A stretch of DNA of 64,000 nucleotides from Mycolicibacterium komossense. GTDB lineage: Bacteria; Actinomycetota; Actinomycetes; Mycobacteriales; Mycobacteriaceae. The notes beneath the pieces are model-generated. The model did not search any database and was not told where the DNA came from. It saw nothing but the letters and a program-made list of their open reading frames with translations. The stretch is taken from NCBI RefSeq assembly GCF_025822605.1, contig NZ_JACKTY010000033.1:124509-188508 (forward strand), given 5' to 3'. Shown one piece after another: positions 17,601-24,825 of this stretch (positions are counted from its first letter, which is position 1; every line of letters begins with the position of its first letter). A program made the translations under genes and the position numbers.

Positions 17601-18894
17601 TCTGGTCGACGAGGGGATCGGGTCGTTGGATCTCATCAGGATCCTCCCCGACACGCGCGCTTATCTGGGCCGGCACCTGTTGATCCTCGATCTGATCAGT
17701 GCGGACACCGCAGCCAACCTCGTCGACGACGAACCGCACGTCGACACCTGGATGGATGCCGGCACTGCTGCTGAGATCGAACATGATTTCGGCTCGCTAC
17801 CAACGCAATCGGTTCCTGACGGGGGGAGTGTCAAGCGCGCCTCGAATCACCCCGCGGACCAAGCAATCCTGGTGCTCGGCGCCTCGGGAATACTCGGAAC
17901 GGGATTTGCCCAGGCGGTCCTGGAACTCCGACGGGCAGGTGTCTGGGTTCCCGAGGTGGTTTTGGCCACCAGATCAGCACTCCCAGAGCGCGATCCGTGG
18001 GTAACACTGCGAGATGTCGACGGGGTGCGGGTCGAGCAGATCTCCGCCGGGTTCAGCCCTGAGGAACTGGGCGAGCTGATCGGTGACGTGGGTGCCGGAA
18101 CCGTGGTGAACTGCATCGGCAACACCAATGTGGTGGTGCCCTATCGCGATCTTCGGTCGGCAAATGTGAAGCTTGTTTCCGCGATGGTCGAGGCCTGCTC
18201 CAGCTGGGATGCTCGGTTGGTGCAGTTGTCGACGTTCGTTGTCAACTCGGATGTGACCGCGCCGCGAGTCACCGATCCGCGATCTGCGCCGTATCCCTAT
18301 GCCGCATCCAAATCGCTTGCGGAATTGGTCGTGGCGCGATCGCCGCACGAGCTCGATTTCACCATCGTGCGCTTGCCGCGAGTACTGGGTGAACCGGATC
18401 AACTGCGCGATTCCGCTGACATCTTGGCCTCGATCGTTGACGCCTGTATCGCGTTGCGGGGTTATCCTGCCGTGAATTTGATCGAGCAGGTCACCACCGG
18501 ACGGGCGGCCGCGGCGGGAATCCTGGGGCTGTTGCCGGAGGTGGCAGGCCCGGTTGAGCTAGGACGCGGAATCACGGTGGTACGCGGTGCGGCCGTGAAC
18601 TACGCACAGTTTCTCAGTGCGTTCACCGACGACGAAGTCGATGTCGCGCAGTGGAAGGAGCGACTGGATCAAAGCGACTGGGCGAAGCGAAATCCGAGAC
18701 GGTGGTCGGCGATCGATGCCTGGATCACTCTGGGGATGAGACTCGGTACCCGAACCTATTCGGAGTACCTGGCCGAGTATCCGACCGTCGACCTCGGCAT
18801 CGAAGCCGTCGATGATCTTGACACGACACCGCATTCACTTCGGACATTGTTGACGTGCGGGCTTTCCCACGATGTCTCCGAAGTCGTGTGCTGA
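14677..18894 (+). CDS. nrp: Single-module NRPS, C-A-PCP-reductase, for isonitrile lipopeptide (Rv0101/ScoA/MmaA)
   Basis: 1405 residues starting at GTG 14677. Domains: condensation (about 15-450, HHxxxDG at H141-G147), adenylation (about 460-960, with ATSGSTGAPK, YGPTEATV, GRRDAIVKISGKR and PRKANGKVD), carrier (S983 in EGIGSLD), and an NAD(P)H thioester reductase (about 1065-1400, LVLGASGILG and Y1208-x-x-x-K1212). M. tuberculosis Rv0101 is dimodular at about 2512 residues; this has one module, like Streptomyces ScoA. Aligning the pocket by eye with GrsA gives D-I-E-D-V-G-T-V-V-K; two acidic side chains suggest a basic amino acid (Lys or Orn). The reductase would release an aldehyde or alcohol. 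Confidence 0.9.
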   Translation: MTSADDARGPRVPLSRSQQNIFHGVLQDGDPSLYLIGRRYRFHPLERPAFLAALRATVLENPVQLCVLEASQTEFGYPDLVPRLQLRDVVREQSDAQCQRGSTDVELSRTWESGIIAKPLVRYTVRTDPRGDVSGLDVHAHHILLDGGATGLIEADLARHLGTGRSVELPSAIEGLGRLTQAHQREATRVAESLERLAEMVQRELEDQARHGGYGQHSSDTPGTVAKGVLRESVGISGDAYDAIVTLSEVEQIPLNVLVAAAAVAVDAGLRQSAESLLVHAVDNRFGEPDLNVATCLVNSVAQVVRFPAFASVADVARILDRGYVKALRRRWLREEHYRRRYLAINRTSHVEALALNFLREPCAPELRPYMAESPVTTDIGPVEGLTVASVLDEEQRTLNLSIWSRADLPESTSHVGIAERMSAVLEAMPAMWQSPLAMTVGEWFGLTAEGQIDQGDSTNHTEQTPISAWFLDRSGGVGHTLEKRPGVYRWVAWLAENGAEPGDVVVLTDDDTDKTVDLLIASHLAGCGYSVCDTADEVGKRANSIAEQGGAVATHIVAVAATVLSPGLDRERRRIADRRIEQVAHDTELAGKTAYIMATSGSTGAPKLVRVSHGSLALFCDAIRASYGWGPQDTILQCAPLTSDISVEEIFCGAFCGSEFIRSTAIKMGDLPSLAADLVDKGPTVVDLPTAVWHLLCEDVDAMEMVGRSRLRQIVIGGEAIRPAAVDKWMDSAASQRMSLLSTYGPTEATVVVTYLPVVCDGSAIPAGARLRLGRPITPDTVFIAFGEVVIVGDLVSSGYLGSAGGSFGAVHTADGSRRRAFATADRVIVDEQGFPVFAGRRDAIVKISGKRVDTAEVTRRISEDPAVADVAVALHNGGLGVWFETHRTREGVDDPGAATRIRLILVSLRVSSFFVLGVPSIPRKANGKVDSESLWVTTQLEAIQGDAGSGEKAAGLAQIWSRHLGRVIEPDSSLVDEGIGSLDLIRILPDTRAYLGRHLLILDLISADTAANLVDDEPHVDTWMDAGTAAEIEHDFGSLPTQSVPDGGSVKRASNHPADQAILVLGASGILGTGFAQAVLELRRAGVWVPEVVLATRSALPERDPWVTLRDVDGVRVEQISAGFSPEELGELIGDVGAGTVVNCIGNTNVVVPYRDLRSANVKLVSAMVEACSSWDARLVQLSTFVVNSDVTAPRVTDPRSAPYPYAASKSLAELVVARSPHELDFTIVRLPRVLGEPDQLRDSADILASIVDACIALRGYPAVNLIEQVTTGRAAAAGILGLLPEVAGPVELGRGITVVRGAAVNYAQFLSAFTDDEVDVAQWKERLDQSDWAKRNPRRWSAIDAWITLGMRLGTRTYSEYLAEYPTVDLGIEAVDDLDTTPHSLRTLLTCGLSHDVSEVVC

Positions 18895-19012
18895 TCCGAG
18901 AGTTGCGGACTCAATCATGTTCTCCCCCAAACCCGTCGGGAACCAGGGTGCCTCCGCGGACGACCCTTGTTACGACAGGCTCTACCCAGGTTTTCCAAAG
19001 GAGAATTTAAGG

Positions 19013-20650
19013 ATGCTCAAAGCTGACGCGTCAACGACACGAGGTGGCCGCATCTGGCCGGTTATGCCACTGATGATGGGCGGGTTGGCTTTCGCGGGTG
19101 TGGCGGCCGTCCTGCTCGCGCAGCACGACGGGGCGCCGTCGACCGTCATGGCCGACCAGTCAAAGACCATCGCCTACACCTTGACGTCCGGGGAAAAGCC
19201 ACTGGTGGATGATCCGGCCTATCTCTATCTGTTCGGGGTCGGCGGCAATTTCCCAAGCGACTCAGCTGCTAGTGCCAAAAGTAGCGTGCAGTCCGCGGCA
19301 CTGACGATTCCCACTCTCAGCAACCCCGGTGGTGCGTTTCTCGGGCTGGTTGGGCCAGGCGGGCTTCTGATCGGAGATGGACTCAATGGGGCCAATGCCT
19401 ACGTCGATGCGAGTGGAGTCCTCCACCAGGCGCAAGCCGGGGGTAACGGCGGGCTGTTGTGGGGTAGCGGCGGTGCTGGTGGCCAGGGGCTCGATGCGGG
19501 GTTCGTTACGGTTACCGATCCGACCACGGGCCTGACGCAAAGTGTGTACCACGCAGCCGCCAATGGTGGCGCCGGCGGCAACAGCGGTTTGATCTACGGC
19601 AGCGGGGGCAACGGAGGCAACGGTGGTAACGCGACCGGGACCGGGGGGACGGCTCTCAGCGGCAAGGCCGGAGATGGCGGCAACGGTGGCCGCGCAGGCT
19701 TTTTCATCGGTGACGGCGGTAGCGGCGGCAACGGTGGAATCAGCGATGTCACCAACCTGAACGCGGTCGGTGGTAGCGGCGGTAACGGCGGGCAGGCAGG
19801 CCTGGTGCCGGGATTCTTCAACGGATGGCTCTTTGTCACGAACAACGGCGGCTACGGTGGCTATGCCCTGGCGAAGGGCTACGTCACCGAGACGGATGCG
19901 GACGGCAATGTCGTCACCCGGGCAGCCGACGCCTTTGGCGGCAATGGTGGCAACGGTGGCAACGGCACCTTTGGCATCGCCGGCAGCGGCACCAATAATC
20001 CTGCATTCCCGTCCTACGGCAACGGCTATGCCTCCTCGCAGTACGGCAACGCCACCGGTGGAAAGGGCGGAAGCGGCGGCAGCAGTATCAGTGGCACCGG
20101 CGGCAATGGGAGCGACGGAGGCGGCGCCGACGCCGACGCAGGCACCGCCACCGCTGGAGCCGGCGGTACCGGCGGCGGGGTGTGGTCCGATGGTACCGGT
20201 GGTAACGGTGGTAATGGTGGAACTGCCGGCCAGAACAGCAACGCTGGGACTGCTATCGGTGGCGCCGGCGGGGCCGCTGGCGCCACGCCGTTCGGTAATG
20301 GCGGTAATGGCGGTAATGGCGGCAACGCCAACGGGAAGGGCGATGCCACCGCGGGCGCCGGCGGTACCGGTGGGGGCTCGCTGACCGGCGGTAACGCCGG
20401 TAACGCCGGCAATGGCGGCAGCGCCGTCTCCACCTCGTCGGGCAACGCCAAGGGCGGTGCCGGTGGCACTGGCGGTGCTGGCGGCATCACCAATGCCGGT
20501 GGTAAAGGCGGCAATGGTGGCAACGCCAAGTCCAGTGGTGGCAGCAGCAAGGAGACCGGCGGCGCGGCAGGCGCCGGTGGTCGCGGCGGCATCGGCGGCA
20601 ATGCCGGTGGTAGCGGTAGCGCCGGGAACAAAGGGTCGAATGCTTCGTAG
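19013..20650 (+). CDS. PGRS-type glycine-rich protein with membrane anchor and no PE domain
   Basis: 545 residues. Residues 1-13 are polar, 14-36 form one hydrophobic segment (signal anchor or uncleaved signal), and 37-95 are a short non-repetitive linker. From about 105 the protein resembles the PGRS region of PE_PGRS proteins: a GGLLIGDGLNGANAY box like the usual GRPLIGNG motif, GGNGGLLWGSGGAGG, then dozens of GGNGG/GGxGGx units. There is no PE helix pair. The ATG at 19013 is chosen because AAAGGAG lies just upstream and the hydrophobic segment follows; an upstream GTG at 18872 lies inside the NRPS end. Function unknown; surface display is likely. Confidence 0.8.
   Translation: MLKADASTTRGGRIWPVMPLMMGGLAFAGVAAVLLAQHDGAPSTVMADQSKTIAYTLTSGEKPLVDDPAYLYLFGVGGNFPSDSAASAKSSVQSAALTIPTLSNPGGAFLGLVGPGGLLIGDGLNGANAYVDASGVLHQAQAGGNGGLLWGSGGAGGQGLDAGFVTVTDPTTGLTQSVYHAAANGGAGGNSGLIYGSGGNGGNGGNATGTGGTALSGKAGDGGNGGRAGFFIGDGGSGGNGGISDVTNLNAVGGSGGNGGQAGLVPGFFNGWLFVTNNGGYGGYALAKGYVTETDADGNVVTRAADAFGGNGGNGGNGTFGIAGSGTNNPAFPSYGNGYASSQYGNATGGKGGSGGSSISGTGGNGSDGGGADADAGTATAGAGGTGGGVWSDGTGGNGGNGGTAGQNSNAGTAIGGAGGAAGATPFGNGGNGGNGGNANGKGDATAGAGGTGGGSLTGGNAGNAGNGGSAVSTSSGNAKGGAGGTGGAGGITNAGGKGGNGGNAKSSGGSSKETGGAAGAGGRGGIGGNAGGSGSAGNKGSNAS
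19430..20640 (+). repeat. GGC/GGT-rich PGRS repeat tract
   Basis: Degenerate tandem units built on GGCGGCAACGGTGGT and close variants encode Gly-Gly-Asn and Gly-Gly-Ala triplets. The tract is interrupted near 19810-19930 by a non-repetitive stretch (GWLFVTNNGGYGGYALAKGYVTE region). Such tracts recombine and slip readily, so length polymorphism and assembly errors are both plausible. Confidence 0.85.
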
Positions 20651-20685
20651 CATCGACATTCGCATGAAGAAACGCACGTGATGAG

Positions 20686-20723
20686 GGATGGGCCGTCGAG
20701 CCGCTGTGGCCGACGGCCCATCC
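20686..20723. terminator. Perfect 13-bp inverted repeat between convergent genes
   Basis: GGATGGGCCGTCG (20686-20698) and its exact complement CGACGGCCCATCC (20711-20723) flank a 12-base loop and are followed by GTCGTTT. The position between the convergent PGRS-type gene and ligB makes a bidirectional intrinsic-type terminator the simplest reading. The U-run is poor, which is common in mycobacteria. Confidence 0.75.
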
Positions 20724-20768
20724 GTCGTTTACCGTTCCGGACGGCCCTGGCGGTCACCCGCCGCGGCG

Positions 20769-22298
20769 TCAAGCCTGGTCGTACATCGCCCGCACGGTTG
20801 TGATGGTGTCGGCTTCGGCGGGACCCTTGTCATCGCGGTAGCGCAGTACCCGCGCGAACCGCAGTGCCAACCCGCCGGGGTACCGAGATGACGCCTGGAC
20901 ACCGTCGAAGGCGATCTCGACGACCTGTTCGCGACGGACTTCGACGACATAGCCGTCGGTCCCCGCGGTGGCGAGCTCGGTGAATCGTGTGGTCTGCCAG
21001 TCCAACATCGTGTCGGTCATCCCTTTGAACGTCTTACCGAGCATGACGTAGCCACCGGTGTCCGGGTCGCGTGCGCCGAGATGGATGTTCGACAGCGTGC
21101 CGGTGCGCCGCCCCGATCCCCATTCGACGGCGAGCACCACCAGGTCGAGGGTGTGGACGGGTTTGACCTTCAACCAGCCGGCACCGCGGCGACCGGCCTC
21201 GTATGCCGACGTCGGCGATTTCGCCATCACACCCTCATTGCCGGCGGCCAGTGTTGCGGCCAGGAATTGTTGCGCAGCAACAGCATCGGAGGTCTGTAGC
21301 CGGTCGATCCGATTGGTGGACGGGATGATTGAGTCCAGGGCGGCCAGGCGGTCGGTGGTCGGCGCGTCCAGCAGATCGGTGCCGTCGAGGTGCAGCAGGT
21401 CGAAGAAGAACACCGACAGCGGCTGCTCCTCGTCTCTGGCCGCGCGCTGCGCGAACCGCGACGCCGTGATCTGGAAGCGATGCGGGCGACCATCCGGGCG
21501 CATAGCAATGGCCTCACCGTCGGCGATCAGGTGGTGCACCGGCAGGGCCAGGGTGGCCGCGACGACCTCGGGCAGGCGCGCGGTGACGTCGTCGAGGCTG
21601 CGGGTGTAGACCGTCACGTCGTCGCCGCGACGGTGGATCTGGACTCGCGCGCCGTCCAGCTTGGCCTCGAAAATCGCTGTACCGCCCAGCTTTTCGAGAG
21701 CAACGGATACGTCGGTTGCGGTCTGGGCCAACATCGGGCCGACGGGGCGGCCGACTCGCAAGGTGAAGTCCGACAGCGCTGCGGTGCCGCCGGTGATACC
21801 CGCGGCGGCCACCGCGGGCAGGTCGCCGCCGAGCATCGCTGCCCGCCGTACCGCCGCGGCGGGGATGTCCGCCGCCTTGGCCACCGCATCGGACATCAGT
21901 CCGACAAGCGCACCCTGGCGTAGTTCACCGCCGAGCAGCCGCCGCAGGAAGGTCTGCTCGATGTCGGTGGCCGCCGCGAACAGGTCGGCCAGGAGCTGGG
22001 CGCGCCGGCCCTGCGAGCCCTTACCCGCCACCGCGCCGATCGTGGTGAACGCGGTATCGACATCCGCGACGGTCAGCGTGGGCAGGGTCGCGGAGGCGGG
22101 CAACGATCGCAGGGCGGCCCAGCCGACACCGATCTGGCGTTGCGGCAGTTCACCGGAGAGCCACGACACGATGATCGCGATCTCCGCGGCTCCCAGGTCG
22201 GCGCTGCCCAGCAGCCCGGCGATCCGAGCCACCTTGGCCAGCCGTGATGACGCCGAACCCACATCGATGGATGCGGTGGCGATCTCGTTGAGTGGCAT
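20769..22298 (-). CDS. ligB: ATP-dependent DNA ligase LigB
   Basis: A 509-residue ATP-dependent ligase aligned with Rv3062 LigB (507). An N-terminal helical DNA-binding domain is followed by the adenylation domain with the nucleophilic Lys motif EAKLDGARVQIHR, and the OB domain. The ATG at 22298 (MPLNEIATASIDV) is chosen because it matches the family start; an ATG at 22319 would overlap the upstream gene by four bases. Mycobacteria use NAD-dependent LigA for replication, and ATP ligases have accessory roles. Its presence anchors the synteny with Rv3062-Rv3048c. Confidence 0.92.
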   Translation of the reverse strand: MPLNEIATASIDVGSASSRLAKVARIAGLLGSADLGAAEIAIIVSWLSGELPQRQIGVGWAALRSLPASATLPTLTVADVDTAFTTIGAVAGKGSQGRRAQLLADLFAAATDIEQTFLRRLLGGELRQGALVGLMSDAVAKAADIPAAAVRRAAMLGGDLPAVAAAGITGGTAALSDFTLRVGRPVGPMLAQTATDVSVALEKLGGTAIFEAKLDGARVQIHRRGDDVTVYTRSLDDVTARLPEVVAATLALPVHHLIADGEAIAMRPDGRPHRFQITASRFAQRAARDEEQPLSVFFFDLLHLDGTDLLDAPTTDRLAALDSIIPSTNRIDRLQTSDAVAAQQFLAATLAAGNEGVMAKSPTSAYEAGRRGAGWLKVKPVHTLDLVVLAVEWGSGRRTGTLSNIHLGARDPDTGGYVMLGKTFKGMTDTMLDWQTTRFTELATAGTDGYVVEVRREQVVEIAFDGVQASSRYPGGLALRFARVLRYRDDKGPAEADTITTVRAMYDQA

Positions 22299-22315
22299 CG
22301 CTGCGCCGTGTCCCG

Positions 22316-23857
22316 TCATGTGACGGTGAAGTCAACCCCGTGCCAGCCGCTCGCACCGTCGGGGACCGGGTCGGCGATGTCTGCGGTCTGCACGGCGCCG
22401 GTGTTGTCGGTGGCCCTGACCGTGATGGTGTGCTGACCGGGTGTGCTGGCCTGCCACGGGAAACTCCACAACCGCCAGGTGTCGTTCGAATAGCTCGCAC
22501 CCAGCTGAGCCGGCTGCCAGATGCCTTGCCCCGCTGGGCTGTCTATCCGCACCTCGACGGTGCGGATGCCGCGGGTCTGAGCCCAGGCGACCCCGCCGAA
22601 CGTCACCGGCCCGGCGGCCATGTCCTGACCACTGCGTGGCACGTCGACACGGGACTCGGTCTTGATGGGCCCGCGTTCTGACCACCCGAGCCTCGTCCAA
22701 TACGCCTTGGCCCGATCGAATCTGGTGAGCTCCAGGTCGACGACCCATTTGGTGGCCGAGACGTAACCGTAGAGGCCGGGGACCACCAGCCGGGCCGGAT
22801 AGCCGTGTTCGATCGGCAGCGGCTGGCCGTTCATGCCGATCGCCAACAGCGCGTCGCGCCCGTCGGTCAGGGCTTCGACCGGTGTGCCGGCGGTGAAGCC
22901 GTCGATCGACGTCGAGAGCACCATGTCCGCCTGCGGGTGAATGCCCGCCTTCGCGAGCAGATCCCGCACTCGGTACCCGGTCCAGGTGGCGTTCGAGATC
23001 AGGTCACCGCCCACGGGATTGGAGACACACGTCAGCGTCACGACCTTCTCGATGACCTCCAGATCGTGCAGATCCTGGAAGCCGTAGGTGATTTCGTGGT
23101 CCACCATGCCGTGAATCTTCAGCCGCCACTCCTGCTGGCTGAGCTGCGGAACACTCAGCGCGGTGTCGATCCGGTAGAAGTCCGCGTTGCTCGTGATGAA
23201 CGTCGGCTTCGGCAGCCCGGCCGGTTGGACGGCCGGATTGATCGGTGGCGCAGGGATAGTGGGGCGGGGCAGAACGAACGTCTGCCGGTCGTCGGCGACG
23301 GAGTGCAGGCGTCGACTCCACAGCGCGCCGCCGACGCCGGAGGCTACGCCGACGCCGAGCAGGCCCAGTACCGCCAGCGACAGTCGCCGGCCCGGATCGG
23401 TACCGGTGGGATCCTCCTGGCCGTCGCCGATCCGCCCCGAGGTGAGCAGCCGCAGCACCGCTATCCCGCACACCGTGCCGATCACCGTCGGGATGACGTC
23501 GAGCAGCGTGCCTTCGGCCCGGGACAGAACCGCCGCGGCGCCAGCCAGACCGGCCAGTCCGATGGCGATACTGCCGACCGGCCGCCTGCGGGTTTCGTAG
23601 GCGGCGGTCAGCGCGGCGATGACGGCAATTGCGATGAGCACCGCCACTGCGAGGAAAAGCTTGTCGGCGGTGCTGAACAGTCGGATCGCGAGTTCTTTGA
23701 CCGGACCCGGCGTCAGATCGATGACGGCCGAGCCGACCGACGTTCGCGAGTCTGCAGCGGGACCGAAGGGCACCGCGGCCAATTGCGTGACACCCAGGGC
23801 CACCGCTGCCGCGGCGATACCGCACAACATCCGCATGTCTTTAGCGGATCTAGCCAT
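22316..23857 (-). CDS. Membrane-anchored molybdopterin-dependent (sulfite-oxidase-fold) oxidoreductase
   Basis: 513 residues. The first ~185 contain about five hydrophobic helices; the rest is a sulfite-oxidase-type domain with a candidate Mo-ligand Cys in VVTLTCVSNPVGGDLI and a C-terminal Ig-like dimerisation domain (VEVRIDSPAG, WRLWSFPWQA, ITVRATDNTG). It would catalyse an oxygen-transfer redox reaction on the outer face of the membrane; the substrate is unknown. No Tat signal is obvious, since the domain is tethered by the helices. A start 33 bases further upstream is possible. It is transcribed into ligB. Confidence 0.82.
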   Translation of the reverse strand: MARSAKDMRMLCGIAAAAVALGVTQLAAVPFGPAADSRTSVGSAVIDLTPGPVKELAIRLFSTADKLFLAVAVLIAIAVIAALTAAYETRRRPVGSIAIGLAGLAGAAAVLSRAEGTLLDVIPTVIGTVCGIAVLRLLTSGRIGDGQEDPTGTDPGRRLSLAVLGLLGVGVASGVGGALWSRRLHSVADDRQTFVLPRPTIPAPPINPAVQPAGLPKPTFITSNADFYRIDTALSVPQLSQQEWRLKIHGMVDHEITYGFQDLHDLEVIEKVVTLTCVSNPVGGDLISNATWTGYRVRDLLAKAGIHPQADMVLSTSIDGFTAGTPVEALTDGRDALLAIGMNGQPLPIEHGYPARLVVPGLYGYVSATKWVVDLELTRFDRAKAYWTRLGWSERGPIKTESRVDVPRSGQDMAAGPVTFGGVAWAQTRGIRTVEVRIDSPAGQGIWQPAQLGASYSNDTWRLWSFPWQASTPGQHTITVRATDNTGAVQTADIADPVPDGASGWHGVDFTVT

Positions 23858-24024
23858 GCAGCCAAGGTACCTGGGCCGCCTGCTGGACACCGGCGCTGCA
23901 CCGAATTCGTGGCCTTACAGATCTGTGACGATCTGTTTCGCGGGGGATAAGGGTTACTCAATTTCGGCGGCCAGTTACTCTGCTGGACGGGCAGGCTCGG
24001 AAGGAACCGATCGAGGAGGTTTGA

Positions 24025-24783
24025 GTGGAGATCAACGGTAAGAAGGTCGTCGTCATCGGAGGCGCCTCCGGTATGGGCCGGGCCTCGGCGGAGCTGCTGG
24101 CGGCCAAGGGTGCCAGCGTCGCCATCCTGGACAGGGAGGGCTCCGACGGGAAAGAGGTCGCCGACGGTCTGGACGGCAGCTTCTACACCGTCGACGTCAC
24201 CGACTTCGAAGGCACCGAGCAGACGCTGGCCGCCGCCGTCGAGGCACTCGGTGGACTGCACGTGGTCGTCACCACGGCCGGTGGCGGCATCGGGGAGCGC
24301 ACGCTTGGCAAGGCCGGTCCGCACAGCCTGGACACGTTTCGCAAGACCATCGACCTGAATCTCGTTGCGTCGTTCAACATTAGCCGGCTGGCCGCCTCGC
24401 ACATGGCCAAGAACGAGCCCGAGGACGAAGAGCGTGGCGTCATCATCAACACGGCGTCGATCGCCGCCTTCGAAGGTCAGATCGGCCAGGTCGCCTACAC
24501 CGCGGCGAAGGCAGGTATAGCGGGGATGTGCCTGACCATGGCCCGTGATCTCGGGTCGTTGGGCATCCGGGCGCTGGCCATCGCACCGAGCCTGTTCGCG
24601 ACCGGGCTGACCAAGGGCATCCCCGACGAATTCGCCGACGCGTTGACCAAAGACGCGGCCTTCCCCAAGCGGCTGGGCCGGCCGGAGGAGTACGCCAAAC
24701 TGGTGGCGGCCATCGTGGACAACCCGATGCTCAACGGTCAGTGCCTGCGGCTGGACGCCGGGCAGCGCTTCGCGCCGAAGTAA
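24025..24783 (+). CDS. Short-chain dehydrogenase, 3-hydroxyacyl-CoA dehydrogenase (HSD17B10-like) type
   Basis: A 252-residue NAD(P)-binding SDR with GGASGMG at residues 11-17, the NTAS strand motif, catalytic YTAAK, and the SLFATGLTKGIPDE/RLGRPEEYAKLV/LNGQCLRLDAGQRF ending typical of HSD17B10-like 3-hydroxy-2-methylacyl-CoA dehydrogenases. The GTG start follows a strong GAGGAGG site. It sits directly before FadE22, so a role in branched acyl-CoA or cholesterol side-chain beta-oxidation is plausible but not shown by sequence alone. Confidence 0.85.
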   Translation: MEINGKKVVVIGGASGMGRASAELLAAKGASVAILDREGSDGKEVADGLDGSFYTVDVTDFEGTEQTLAAAVEALGGLHVVVTTAGGGIGERTLGKAGPHSLDTFRKTIDLNLVASFNISRLAASHMAKNEPEDEERGVIINTASIAAFEGQIGQVAYTAAKAGIAGMCLTMARDLGSLGIRALAIAPSLFATGLTKGIPDEFADALTKDAAFPKRLGRPEEYAKLVAAIVDNPMLNGQCLRLDAGQRFAPK

Positions 24784-24811
24784 TCGCCGGTGGGCGGTCA
24801 GGCCCAATAAG

Positions 24812-24817
24812 TACACT
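24812..24817 (+). promoter_or_regulatory. Candidate -10 element for a leaderless fadE22 transcript
   Basis: TACACT fits the mycobacterial TANNNT -10 consensus and ends eight bases before the fadE22 ATG at 24826. There is no ribosome-binding site upstream of that ATG, which agrees with a leaderless mRNA. No convincing -35 is visible. Confidence 0.5.
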
Positions 24818-24825
24818 CTAATTTC

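Noticed and set aside
19262..20677. 471-codon antisense frame opposite the PGRS tract
   Set aside because: Product of the repetitive GGC/GGT pattern read in reverse; no independent support.
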